Of a stretch of 64,000 bases of DNA, positions 1-9,118 are shown piece after piece. Within the stretch, counting starts at the first letter, position 1, and each line of letters begins with the position of its first letter. Origin of the DNA: Calditrichia bacterium (GTDB taxonomy: Bacteria > Calditrichota > Calditrichia > RBG-13-44-9 > J075). The notes under the pieces are model-generated. The model was not told the DNA's origin and did no database searches. It saw only the letters and a program-made list of their open reading frames with translations. The stretch is from positions 186,001-250,000 of the forward strand of contig JANQQU010000062.1 in NCBI GenBank assembly GCA_028284905.1, given 5' to 3'. The translations under genes were made by a program, and so were the position numbers.

Positions 1-458
1 ATAACGCGTCTTAGGAATGGAGCGATTCCCAGTGCAAAAGGACGATCTGTCGCCTGGCCGGCATATTTCCCGGCAATTGGTAGCGCGATAGCGAACATGC
101 CCAGTAAAAGCAAGAACCATGGACTATCTTCAACGGACAAAAAACTGGCAATTTCTGCACCGGCGAACCAGGCAACGACACCACCGATGGAAGTACCTAC
201 GAGCATAAACCAAAAGAGGGTAGCCAAAGACCTGCCGAGGTGGAATTCTTTAGTCCACTCTTCCCGGCCGAACCTGAGGAATGCAGCTTGCGCCCAATTG
301 CACATCAGCATACCGCCAAATACTATCAAAGAAAGGTACAAAGTAAATCGCCCATATTCTTCCGGTGAAAAATAGCTGGTAACAATGCTAACAGTCACCA
401 TTGCGCAGAGAATGCCGATTCCTTGCATTACATATATTATAATTGCAGCTTTTAACAA
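1..458 (-). CDS. Polysaccharide flippase (Wzx/MATE-like), N-terminal part
   Basis: About 152 residues are visible before the window edge cuts the gene. They are very hydrophobic, with at least three membrane helices. The pattern YFSPEEYGRFTLYLSL after the first helix is typical of oligosaccharide flippases of the RfbX/Wzx type, which move lipid-linked sugar units across the inner membrane. I place the start at a TTG (458-456) because an in-frame TAG lies five codons upstream and an AGAGG sequence sits about nine bases before it; an internal ATG eleven codons in is the alternative. It is the last visible gene of the minus-strand polysaccharide operon, 34 bases after the GT47 gene. The family is fairly sure, the transported sugar is unknown. 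Confidence 0.7.
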   Translation of the reverse strand, partial: MLKAAIIIYVMQGIGILCAMVTVSIVTSYFSPEEYGRFTLYLSLIVFGGMLMCNWAQAAFLRFGREEWTKEFHLGRSLATLFWFMLVGTSIGGVVAWFAGAEIASFLSVEDSPWFLLLLGMFAIALPIAGKYAGQATDRPFALGIAPFLRRV

Positions 459-492
459 CGAGATATTCCTCTAGCCAGTTTTTACCGGGATT

Positions 493-1575
493 TTAAACAG
501 TCGTTTTTCTTAATTTGGGAGCAAGTGTTCTTAGTATCATATTAAAGGCGTCTGCTGGTTCAGCATCGTTGTTATAGCGAAAATGCTGTCGAACCTCCGC
601 TAGCCTTTTTTGCATTTTCACTATTTTGGCTTCTGGCATCGTTCGCAAACGTTGCACCAAACCGGGCAGCTCATCGATTCTTATTGTCAAGGTAATTTCA
701 TTATAATCAAGTATATCTGAAAATGGCGGATGGAAATCTCCCGGAATAATAACCGGAATACTGCCAACCAGTATTGCCTCATAGAACCGTTTGCTCCAGG
801 GAGTCCACCCAGCCGGACAAAGGCTGAATACGCTACCTTTAATCTCTTTATAGTAATTGTAAATATCAGTTCTACTCGCAGAGCGATTTTCACCGCCTAA
901 AGCGAATTTCAAGTCTTCGCTGATCAAGATATCCTCAGCAGGCCGGAGATAGTGAAACAATTGCTTCCTCGCCTCCGATCCCCAGCGGCGACCACGGAAA
1001 TGGATCAGTTTATTGCTGGGGATGTCCATAGCATTCACTTCATCCAATATTTCTATCCAGGGCACATAACCGGGGATTATCAGGTCTTTGTTCAAATCGA
1101 ATGCGTCTTTATCACCATACGGCACGGATTCTACTCCAAGAATAATCCCATGGCGTAAATACCGGCGAAAAGCTTGCCAGATATAGCCGGTATTTGCGCC
1201 TTCTCCCTGACCAAAAACGAAAAGATGATCGCGGCCTTGCGAACGCTTCCAATAAGGAGAGTTACCAACAATATTCATCACCTTACGAAAGGCATTACAG
1301 AGAGCCAGGTCAGGATAAATTTTCCACAGGCGACCGGTTTTGGCAATATCCAAATTTCGCCGATAAATATGTGCAGCCCGGTAAGAAGATGGATAAAACG
1401 GGACGAAGAAAAAATCGGCTGCTTCAGGATCATTTGTATAAATTTCACTTTTTAGAATGTTTTTATGAATCATGTGCTCAACATACCAAAAGTCATGCTG
1501 TAAGCCAGGCTGCTCTGCCACCATGCCTTCATGGTAAATATCCGGCAAATCATATACATAAATTTTCATTTGCAA
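493..1575 (-). CDS. Exostosin-like glycosyltransferase (GT47 family)
   Basis: This 360-residue protein has no signal peptide or membrane helix, so it should act in the cytoplasm. It starts with MKIYVYDLP, the usual opening of exostosin-type GT47 domains. It carries the ADFFFVPFYPSSY block near residues 53-65 and, in the C-terminal half, FSLCPAGWTPWSKRFYEAI followed by GSIPVIIPGDFHPPF, which matches the nucleotide-sugar binding half of exostosins. The domain is best known from animal heparan sulfate and plant cell-wall synthesis; bacterial copies sit in surface-glycan clusters, as here. Start and stop are tight between the GT4 gene (eight-base gap) and the flippase. The sugar donor cannot be read from the sequence. 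Confidence 0.82.
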   Translation of the reverse strand: MQMKIYVYDLPDIYHEGMVAEQPGLQHDFWYVEHMIHKNILKSEIYTNDPEAADFFFVPFYPSSYRAAHIYRRNLDIAKTGRLWKIYPDLALCNAFRKVMNIVGNSPYWKRSQGRDHLFVFGQGEGANTGYIWQAFRRYLRHGIILGVESVPYGDKDAFDLNKDLIIPGYVPWIEILDEVNAMDIPSNKLIHFRGRRWGSEARKQLFHYLRPAEDILISEDLKFALGGENRSASRTDIYNYYKEIKGSVFSLCPAGWTPWSKRFYEAILVGSIPVIIPGDFHPPFSDILDYNEITLTIRIDELPGLVQRLRTMPEAKIVKMQKRLAEVRQHFRYNNDAEPADAFNMILRTLAPKLRKTTV

Positions 1576-1583
1576 TCCTGCAA

Positions 1584-2741
1584 TTAAATTACCGCCTTTA
1601 GCCTATCGTCATACAATTCTTCGTACACCGTTTTCATAGTGGCAGCAATTGTTTTCCAGGAATATTTTCCATAAAGCTTTTCCCGGTCTGGTTGCCGGGG
1701 GAATTCGCTGTTTAGTAATGCTTCTGCAAAAACTTCCGGTTCACAAACGATAATGTAATTTTTTAATTCTTTATAACCACGCATCCCGAAAGGGGTAGAA
1801 ATGACCGGCAAGCCATGACCAAGGTAGTGCAACATTTTCAGATTCGTCCCACTGCCTTTCATAACCGGATTAAGGCCAATAGTGCCGGGAATAGCATAAT
1901 CCCCAAAATTCTCTTCAGAGAAATCAAAAAAAACATTATCCAAAGAATGTTTTGCAAAGGATCGGCCACAAGTACCATGGATAATAAACGCAAATTGTTC
2001 TGACAAATTAGGGGCCAGGTGATCTAAAATATAGGCAACAGTCGCCCGGTTATGTTCAACATCACTGCCGCTATAAATTGCCCGCTTGTTGAAGTTCCTT
2101 AACCCGGGAAAGCGTTGAAACATTTTGTCGCTATTTGCATGAATTGCCGGCAATTCTCGCATACCATTCGGTGCGACCGAAATTTTTTCAATGTCGATGT
2201 TATACATTTCGGATAGCTTTTTTTGATTTTCTGCAGAAACAGCAAATGTATGATCAGCCCGTTCCATCAGCGTTTTTTCCAGCTGAAATACTTTCTGTCC
2301 AACAATTTCCCGAACCCAACCGGTTTTACATTCGGCGCGATTGTAGTAGTATTCTATATTATGTGCATCATATATAACTTTTTTATCCGATGGGACCAGG
2401 TTCATCAGGGCAGCGAATTGAATATGCTCAAATTGATAAATATCGTGATCATGGAATAACTTACGCAGCATACTTGCCAACCCGGGATGAAAAGAAGTCA
2501 AATACCCATAAGGGAAAGGACGGTCCGTCAAGAGATGATGAAGCAAGAAAGGATATTTTACTTGCTTGAGAGTAAATGCCTCGTGCTCGTAATATGATCG
2601 TTTCTGGGTAAAATGAAAAGGGGTTAGCAATGTGACATCAAGTCCCAGTTCACTAAATGCTTTTGCCAGGCGGACATTACGTATCTTTCCCCCGGCCGTC
2701 ATGGGGTAAACCGGATAGGGAGATATCATTAGCAGCCTCAT
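1584..2741 (-). CDS. GT4-like glycosyltransferase, group 1
   Basis: This 385-residue GT-B enzyme begins MRLLMISPYPVYPMTAGGKI, the N-terminal Rossmann half in which the glycine-rich turn follows the first strand. The motif KVIYDAHNIEYYYNRAE near residue 120 and VAPNGM near residue 190 are typical of GT4 enzymes. In the C-terminal half, KGSGTNLKMLHYLGHGLPVIS corresponds to the donor-binding segment, although the usual E-x7-E pair is weakened. It probably adds one sugar to a lipid-linked glycan on the cytoplasmic face. Its ATG overlaps the AsnB stop by four bases, so the two are translationally coupled. Acceptor and donor are unknown. Confidence 0.82.
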   Translation of the reverse strand: MRLLMISPYPVYPMTAGGKIRNVRLAKAFSELGLDVTLLTPFHFTQKRSYYEHEAFTLKQVKYPFLLHHLLTDRPFPYGYLTSFHPGLASMLRKLFHDHDIYQFEHIQFAALMNLVPSDKKVIYDAHNIEYYYNRAECKTGWVREIVGQKVFQLEKTLMERADHTFAVSAENQKKLSEMYNIDIEKISVAPNGMRELPAIHANSDKMFQRFPGLRNFNKRAIYSGSDVEHNRATVAYILDHLAPNLSEQFAFIIHGTCGRSFAKHSLDNVFFDFSEENFGDYAIPGTIGLNPVMKGSGTNLKMLHYLGHGLPVISTPFGMRGYKELKNYIIVCEPEVFAEALLNSEFPRQPDREKLYGKYSWKTIAATMKTVYEELYDDRLKAVI

Positions 2742-4579
2742 AGCTGAACCTCATAGTCTTTCCATTGCACTAACCAGGTCGCTAAAAACAAAGCGCGCCA
2801 GGTTAATGCACCGTCCCAGCTATCAATTTTTGAGATATCCAGGACATCTGACACAATACTGGATTGTTCGTGCAGGGTTCGTATACGCTGACGCCAATGT
2901 GTTTCTTTCCAATATGCAGTTGGTATTCCAAATCCGCGTTTTTCATGATTGAGAATATAATCCGGCAGTCGATTCTCAATCGTTTTCAGGAAAATGTATT
3001 TCTCGTTATTGTTCTTAAACTTTAGTTGATAGGGGATTTGTGCTGCAAGCGCCACAATTCGATAATCCAGTAATGGCACCCGGGTTTCCAGGCTATGAGC
3101 GGATGAAGCGATGTCCACCTTCGGAAGAATGTCATCTGCCAAATACTGAGCGAATAAACCCGCAAAATAGGCGTTAACCGGATGTAAATTCGTCAACTTT
3201 TCTTTTAATGGTTCATATGTTGCCCATATATCATCTCGGGGGACTTGCCAGTGTGGTTTCAGAATATTTCGACATAATGGATCAAATAAATGGTCTCGCA
3301 GCGAAGCAAGCATCAGCCAGGTTGGTAGTTTTAATCTTTTAAGCGAATTAGACGGCCTCACCAGATCAAGAAAGGCAGCGCCATTCATTCGCCAGAAATC
3401 GGGCAATTGACAGGCGATATCAATATTTTTCGCCCCCCGACCGGTAATGTAGCCGCTAAATAGTTCATCGCCGCCGTCTCCGCTGAGAACCACTTTTACA
3501 TGTTTGCTGGCGAGTTGGGAAATCAAATACGTGGGCACAGCGGACGAGTCGCCAAATGGTTCATCATAACTAAGAACGATGCGATTTAGCAGCTGAATAA
3601 CATCTGTTTTCTCCAGCCGAAGCTGCCGATGTGAGGCCCCCCAATCTTTAGCCAGTCTTTCGGCAATTTTACTTTCATCGTTCTCTAAATCATCAAAGCC
3701 GATATTGAAAGACTGAATTGGTTCACCGCTATGATTCTTTAGATATGAGAATATAGCGCTGGAATCTAATCCACCGGATAAAAAGATGCCAACCGGTACG
3801 TCACTAACTGAATGGATATCAATAGCATCCGATAGCAAAGCTTCTAGTTCTTCTTGAAAGTCGGCAGCTTTTCGTTGGTAATCCGGGGTGAAATCAGCTT
3901 CCCAATATTTAACAGTTTTGAATTTTTCATTCCTGCCCTGCAGGTCAACAATGAGCATTTCACCTGCAGCTAATTTTTTGATGTTTTTATAAATTGTAAA
4001 AGGGGCAGGTATTACTTCTTTAACAAAAAAAAGATTTAACGCCAGAGGGTCGATTCCCCTTGGCACTTTTGCGTCCGCAAGAATTCCTTTTAACTCAGAA
4101 GCAAAGTGAATACGATCATTGTTAACATGATAATAAAGTGGCTTAATGCCGAGGCGGTCCCTTACCAAAACCAGCCGGTTTTCTTGCTTGTCAAGAATGG
4201 CAATAGCAAACATGCCATTTAAATGGTGTACAAAATCCAGCCCATATGATTCATATGCATGCAATACAACTTCACAATCACTTTGGGAGCTAAATTGATG
4301 ACCACAGGAAATTAATTTTTGCCGTAATTCCTTGTAATTATATATCTCACCATTGCAAACCGAGCGAATCTCACCGGTCTCATTTACAAAAGGCTGGTTT
4401 CCATCCGCCGACAAATCTATGATGCTTAATCTGCGAAAACCCAGGGCATTGCTACCAGAACACCATATGCCTTCATCATCCGGGCCTCTGTGTCTAAGTG
4501 AATTGGCCATGGCAAGAATGGTTTTATAATCTATATCTGATTTGTTCTCAAGCCCCGAAATCCCACATATTCCGCACAT
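2738..4579 (-). CDS. asnB: Asparagine synthase (glutamine-hydrolysing), AsnB type
   Basis: The protein has 613 residues, the normal length of long AsnB enzymes. After removal of Met, Cys2 of MCGICGI is the nucleophile of the N-terminal class II glutaminase domain (about 2-215). RHRGPDDEG and the CNGEIYN block are present. The synthetase half carries the ATP pyrophosphatase loop FLSGGLDSS near residue 265 and VLSGDGGDELFSGY near residue 365. The reaction amidates a carboxylate using glutamine and ATP. Its position at the head of a glycan operon suggests that the substrate may be a sugar acid or amino-sugar precursor rather than free aspartate, as is common for AsnB paralogues in exopolysaccharide clusters; that is inference. 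GGGGA lies upstream of the ATG. Confidence 0.9.
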   Translation of the reverse strand: MCGICGISGLENKSDIDYKTILAMANSLRHRGPDDEGIWCSGSNALGFRRLSIIDLSADGNQPFVNETGEIRSVCNGEIYNYKELRQKLISCGHQFSSQSDCEVVLHAYESYGLDFVHHLNGMFAIAILDKQENRLVLVRDRLGIKPLYYHVNNDRIHFASELKGILADAKVPRGIDPLALNLFFVKEVIPAPFTIYKNIKKLAAGEMLIVDLQGRNEKFKTVKYWEADFTPDYQRKAADFQEELEALLSDAIDIHSVSDVPVGIFLSGGLDSSAIFSYLKNHSGEPIQSFNIGFDDLENDESKIAERLAKDWGASHRQLRLEKTDVIQLLNRIVLSYDEPFGDSSAVPTYLISQLASKHVKVVLSGDGGDELFSGYITGRGAKNIDIACQLPDFWRMNGAAFLDLVRPSNSLKRLKLPTWLMLASLRDHLFDPLCRNILKPHWQVPRDDIWATYEPLKEKLTNLHPVNAYFAGLFAQYLADDILPKVDIASSAHSLETRVPLLDYRIVALAAQIPYQLKFKNNNEKYIFLKTIENRLPDYILNHEKRGFGIPTAYWKETHWRQRIRTLHEQSSIVSDVLDISKIDSWDGALTWRALFLATWLVQWKDYEVQL

Positions 4580-4795
4580 AGAACAATCCCCGAATCATTC
4601 TGTTGTTTGACGGGAGCATGCGTATGACAGCACGTCGCACTAGTTGTTTATAGCGTTTTCAGAAATATTTATTTGAGGTATAATACTGCAGATAGTACGG
4701 AGGAAATTGTTTAGAGTCACATATTACTCATATGTTTGACAAATCAAGGGAGAGGTAAAACAAAGGTGCTTTTTTGTACGAAAGTTGGGGGTGGA

Positions 4796-7700
4796 TCAAT
4801 TTCGTTTTTTGAATTCTGAAGGGGAGCAGCCAAACTCTTCCTGGAAGCAGCGGGTAAAATATGACTGACTGTTAAAGCCAACCATGTAGGCGATTTCGGC
4901 AATATTTCCGGCATCTTGCTTAAGCAGGTCGGCCGCTCTCATTAGGCGAAAAGAGCGAATAAATTCGCTGGGCGATTTATCCGCCAGCGCGCGGATTTTT
5001 CGATGTAGCTGTACGCGGCTCATCCCCATCGCATCACCAAGTTTTTCCACGCTAAAATCCTCATTTTCCAAATTTTCTTCGAGGATTTCGTTCATCTTTT
5101 CCAGGAACTGCTGATGCACAGAAGGCACCGAAACCTGACGAGGTTTGAGGAGCATTTCCGTGCTATATTTATTGCGGAGTTGATTGCGAAGTTTGATCAG
5201 GTTGCGCACCCGCACAAGCAGCTCATCGGGATCAAATGGCTTAATCAGATAATCATCCGCACCGGTTTCCAGGCCTTCCATGCGATCTTTTCGCTCCGCC
5301 TTTGCCGTCAGCAGAATAAAAGGGATATGATTGGTCTTATCACTGGCTTTCAAGGCTTTGCCAAGCGCATAACCATCCATTTCCGGCATCATCACATCGC
5401 TGATAATCAAATCCGGCACTTCTGTTTTCGCCTTCTCCAGACCAATTCGCCCATTCTCGGCTTCGATAACTTTATAGGCAGGCAACAAATGCTGACGGAT
5501 GTAATCTCTTAAATCCCTGTTATCTTCAACAACGAGAATTAAATCTTCATCTGAAGTTTTTTCTGATGTTTCTGTGGATAGTTGCTCAGTTGCCTCAACC
5601 GGTTTTTCGGAAATTGCTTCCTGGTAAATTTCTCCGTCTGAAGGCATTGCATCTTTTTCGTCGGCAGTAACAATTTGGTCCGGATGGAGGTGGGCATTGC
5701 CCAATGGCACCCTGATGCTAAACACGGTTTCACTATCGATCTCACTACTCACGGAAATCTTGCCCTGATGCAACTCCACCAATTCTTTCACCAGCGCCAA
5801 CCCAATACCGGTCCCCTCGGTTTCATAAGTATTGCTATCCTGCGCTTGGTAAAAGCGATCAAAAATATACGGTAGTTTATCCTCAGGAATTCCCTTGCCA
5901 GTGTTGCTAACCTCAATGACAACAAATTGCTGCTCGTCTACACTCTCAAGCGTCTCATCATCGACGGTGCTGACGGCGACATTTACCGCGATCGTGCCGG
6001 CATTGTTCGTGAATTTAAAAGCATTCGAGAGTAAGTTGTAAAAAATCTTTTCAAACTTCTCTGTGTCAAAATACAGATTGATTTTACTATAGCCGGACTC
6101 AGCAGTAATCGGTGCCCCGTTAAAAGTAAGCTTGATTTTTTTCTGCTCTCCCATGGAAGCAAAAGAAGCAAAAATGCGCCGCAGGAAACGAACAATATCA
6201 CCTTTCGCCGCCCTTAGTTTCATACCGCCAGCTTCCAGTTTGGCGATATCCAGTAACTGGTTTATCAGCAACAGCAGGCGGGTCGCATTTCGTTGCATCG
6301 CGCTATATTCGTCCTGAGAAGGATGTGTTTCCTTTGATTTGTGGTATTTGTTTAGCAGCCCGAGAATCAGTGTTAAAGGTGTGCGGAATTCATGGGAGAT
6401 ATTGGCAAAAAAACGAGTTTTGACCCGGTCCATTTCAGTCAGTTTCTCTGACTGCTCTTTTAAGCGGTTCCGTTGCGCAACCACTTCGGCGGTTCTTTCT
6501 GCAACTAAATTTTCCAGGTTTTTACGATAATCTTCCAGTTGCCGGACGCGGATTTTCACAATCGCAAAAATTGCCCCACCGATAAGCAGGACATAGATCA
6601 GATAAGCCCACCAACTGCGGTACCAGGGGGGCAGTACCCGAAAAACAAACTGGCTAACTTCGCTTTCCTGACGATGGAGATCGCGCCCGCGAACTTTAAA
6701 GATGTAATCACCTTCCGGTAGATTGGTGTAATCCTTCCGGTTCTCTTTCTGCCAGACAGACCACCCTTTATCGTATCCTTCTAAGAAAAACTGATATTCA
6801 TTTGCTGCAACAACTTCAAATGCCGGCATTGCAAATTCAAAACGGCAGGAGTTGAATTCATACGGCAGTTCTGGTGTCTGAAATATCCCGGACGCGCTGC
6901 CCCCATAAACCAAAGAATCTTCCGGGACAATCCTCACCGAACGAATGAGCGGTGCGTAAACACGGTCATATTGATAAGCAATTTCCGGGTTATAACGCAC
7001 AACACCGTTGTTCATTCCTAGCCAGGTGATATTGTTACGGTGAAAAGCAGTGTGAAAACTACCAATGTTAAGCAGATTGTTGAAAAAATTTCGGTCAACA
7101 GTGTAGTCACCACTGGCGGAAGCGTTCGCCAGCCAGTATACATCATCTTTACCATCAAAAACCTTGGCGATTATCCGGTCATTTGAAAAAGTAAATAAAC
7201 GGGATATCATCACCCTGGGATCGGCGAGTTCTTTGCCTAAACTTTCATTGAGAACCAGCGACTTACTGGCCTCATCGAATGTGCGAACGCCGGTCTCACT
7301 GGCAAAATATATTTCACCGTTTATTTTCGTTAATTGACCGGTCATCAATTTATTGGGATCATCAAACTTTTCCACTTTGGCATTCAGGGGATCTTTACCA
7401 CTCCCTTGAAATGTTACTCGATAAATACCTTCATCCATGGTCCCCAGCCAAAGTCGGCCGTTTTTATCCGCCTCCATATGGCGAATTTCAGCCTCAACAT
7501 CCGGCAAGTTCCCAAGCCGCTCCCAGGCAGTATTTCGATATTGAAACGCTTCCAGACCTGTCTGGGCCCCGGCAAAGAGGATCTCCGGAAAATTTGCGTG
7601 CTGATAAAGCGAGAAATATGTATCCTCGGTATTGTCAATTAAGGTTGCCCGGGTATTGTCCACCCGGTAAAGGCCGACATTTGTGCCGGCTACCAGCCCG

Positions 7701-8863
7701 CGAGAGGTCACCAGCAAATAAAAGGATTGCGCATTTAAACCGGACACCGGATAAAAACGGGGATTTACATGCCATTTTTCCGGATCGGCGCTTCTGTCGT
7801 CATTGTTGGCAGTTAGCGTAGAATAATAAACGCCCTGACTGGTCGTGACGTATAATTTATCATCATATTGTAAGAGATCCTCGACATTCCCTAGCAAGCC
7901 CTCACTTTCGCCGTAAAATGTAAATGGGGAAGGGAAACGCACCTGGGCAAAGCCGCTGTTCATCGCCAGCCAAAGGGTGCCGTCATCGTCGATATAAAGA
8001 CTTTTCACATCCTCGGATATTAGTCCGCTGGATTTGTTTAGTATCTTCACTCTCTTTCCCTGTCGATCCATAATTACCACGCCACCGCTATAAGTGCTAA
8101 AAGCAAATAAATCGCTGGGGAGGGCAACGCCACTGGATAGGCCAAAATGACTTATAAAGGCATCGATTTCATTTGAAAACTTGGATATTTTCCCGTCTCG
8201 TAAAATATGCAGCCCTTTACGACCGCTACAGATGAGGATTTCGTTGGCACTAAAGGGAAGAATTGTATGAATTGGGCTTCCGGCAATCTCCTTGCTTCCG
8301 GGGATAAGATGCAGGGAATCTCCTTCCATTCGCAATAAGCCTGTCCCGCGCTCCTGGATATAGAAAGTTTCCCCAATCAGGTAGCTGAGGAAAAAACGGG
8401 AATCTACGGACCAGTATTTAAAACCGTTACCATCCCAGAAAAAAAGTTCGTCAAATGTTTGAAAATAAACGCCACCTGGTACAGCATGAGTGCGCCAAAT
8501 TTCTCCCATCTCTCGTTTTTCTTCCGGAATTTGATCCAAAAGTGAGACAAACGCCATACGTCCCATAGAATCCGGCGCCAGGTACCCAAAATCATTTGAG
8601 CCGCCGACGTAGATCGTTCCGTCATTACCTTTGGCAAAAGAACGCCCGCGGTTATAATTTTCCGTCTCGATCAAGCGCCATTGGTAGCCATCGTATTCCA
8701 AGATGCCATTGCCATTAGCGGTATAAAGCACGCCACGATCGTCGCGAATGATCTGCCAGTTTTGAAAATGTTGTTTATAGTCTTTCGGGTCGTAATTGAC
8801 GATATAAGGATTGCCGGTAGCTGCCCAGTCTTCATTGGCACTGTTCAAGTCCTGAGCGCTCAT
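4796..8863 (-). CDS. Hybrid two-component sensor/regulator (propeller, His kinase, REC, AraC)
   Basis: From the first in-frame ATG this is 1355 residues with all parts of a one-protein signalling system. They are: an extracytoplasmic beta-propeller (about 30-640), a Y_Y_Y domain ending near 745, one membrane helix near 755-775 and a coiled coil. Then come a HisKA domain with phospho-acceptor His824 in SHEFRTPLT, an HATPase domain (DKLPYIFDRFYQ, GTGIGLALV), a receiver with Asp near 1156 in ISDVMMPEMDG, and an AraC-type HTH at the C terminus (about 1240-1355). It senses a ligand outside the inner membrane and binds DNA itself. The family usually controls neighbouring polysaccharide genes, so the divergent GH5 gene at 9119 is the obvious target. 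The export signal lies upstream in the same frame without a usual start codon; see the entry at 8864. Confidence 0.93.
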   Translation of the reverse strand: MSAQDLNSANEDWAATGNPYIVNYDPKDYKQHFQNWQIIRDDRGVLYTANGNGILEYDGYQWRLIETENYNRGRSFAKGNDGTIYVGGSNDFGYLAPDSMGRMAFVSLLDQIPEEKREMGEIWRTHAVPGGVYFQTFDELFFWDGNGFKYWSVDSRFFLSYLIGETFYIQERGTGLLRMEGDSLHLIPGSKEIAGSPIHTILPFSANEILICSGRKGLHILRDGKISKFSNEIDAFISHFGLSSGVALPSDLFAFSTYSGGVVIMDRQGKRVKILNKSSGLISEDVKSLYIDDDGTLWLAMNSGFAQVRFPSPFTFYGESEGLLGNVEDLLQYDDKLYVTTSQGVYYSTLTANNDDRSADPEKWHVNPRFYPVSGLNAQSFYLLVTSRGLVAGTNVGLYRVDNTRATLIDNTEDTYFSLYQHANFPEILFAGAQTGLEAFQYRNTAWERLGNLPDVEAEIRHMEADKNGRLWLGTMDEGIYRVTFQGSGKDPLNAKVEKFDDPNKLMTGQLTKINGEIYFASETGVRTFDEASKSLVLNESLGKELADPRVMISRLFTFSNDRIIAKVFDGKDDVYWLANASASGDYTVDRNFFNNLLNIGSFHTAFHRNNITWLGMNNGVVRYNPEIAYQYDRVYAPLIRSVRIVPEDSLVYGGSASGIFQTPELPYEFNSCRFEFAMPAFEVVAANEYQFFLEGYDKGWSVWQKENRKDYTNLPEGDYIFKVRGRDLHRQESEVSQFVFRVLPPWYRSWWAYLIYVLLIGGAIFAIVKIRVRQLEDYRKNLENLVAERTAEVVAQRNRLKEQSEKLTEMDRVKTRFFANISHEFRTPLTLILGLLNKYHKSKETHPSQDEYSAMQRNATRLLLLINQLLDIAKLEAGGMKLRAAKGDIVRFLRRIFASFASMGEQKKIKLTFNGAPITAESGYSKINLYFDTEKFEKIFYNLLSNAFKFTNNAGTIAVNVAVSTVDDETLESVDEQQFVVIEVSNTGKGIPEDKLPYIFDRFYQAQDSNTYETEGTGIGLALVKELVELHQGKISVSSEIDSETVFSIRVPLGNAHLHPDQIVTADEKDAMPSDGEIYQEAISEKPVEATEQLSTETSEKTSDEDLILVVEDNRDLRDYIRQHLLPAYKVIEAENGRIGLEKAKTEVPDLIISDVMMPEMDGYALGKALKASDKTNHIPFILLTAKAERKDRMEGLETGADDYLIKPFDPDELLVRVRNLIKLRNQLRNKYSTEMLLKPRQVSVPSVHQQFLEKMNEILEENLENEDFSVEKLGDAMGMSRVQLHRKIRALADKSPSEFIRSFRLMRAADLLKQDAGNIAEIAYMVGFNSQSYFTRCFQEEFGCSPSEFKKRN

Positions 8864-8979
8864 TGAAGTACAGCCTGCCCAAATAAGCAGTACGCTTATG
8901 AGCTGTAGATATACAGTCGTTGATTTCAGTTTTTTTGCCCCTGTCCAATCGTACTCTTTCGGGCAAAGATAAACATCAT
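8864..8979 (-). other. Signal-peptide segment of the 4796-8863 sensor, out of frame with its likely ATG
   Basis: The frame of the sensor stays open upstream of its first ATG. It encodes a basic stretch, then a hydrophobic core (YLQLISVLLIWAGC) and a cleavage-like region, as expected for a periplasmic sensor. This frame holds no ATG, GTG or TTG. The nearest ATG pair (8979-8974) is in the -1-related frame and reads MMFIFARKSTIGQGQK before a stop. The two frames meet at seven A's on the coding strand (8936-8930), written CAA AAA AAC: a single -1 slip there, or one more A, joins them exactly. Either the homopolymer is miscounted in this assembly, or the gene uses slippage, or it starts at a rare codon such as CTG. 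The merged start would be 8979. Confidence 0.55.
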
Positions 8980-9063
8980 AAGCCTAATTTCCAAAAATGT
9001 TTAACTGTGGCAGAGAAAAGAAAACAGCGATGAGAATCGACTAATATTCTTCAACAACTCTTT

Positions 9064-9094
9064 TTGATTCGCATCCCGTTGTTATTAATATAAG
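9064..9094 (+). promoter_or_regulatory. Candidate promoter of the leaderless GH5 gene
   Basis: TTGATT (9064-9069) and TATAAG (9089-9094) stand 19 bases apart, 25 bases before the GH5 start. The spacing is wider than ideal and the region is AT-rich, so this is tentative. The segment includes the 11-mer GTTATTAATAT (9081-9091), which recurs upstream of the second GH5 gene at 22242-22252. AGGAG lies at 9110-9114 as ribosome binding site. Confidence 0.3.
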
Positions 9095-9118
9095 AGCCAG
9101 AAATGCAGCAGGAGATAT

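Noticed and set aside
7279-7821. 180-codon plus-strand open frame inside the first hybrid sensor
   Set aside because: Antisense shadow of propeller repeats; composition is low-complexity and no start signal is visible.
8875-8885. Lipobox-like WAGC in the upstream frame of the first sensor
   Set aside because: Trp at -3 is unusual for signal peptidase II. I treat it as a general export signal, not a lipoprotein site.
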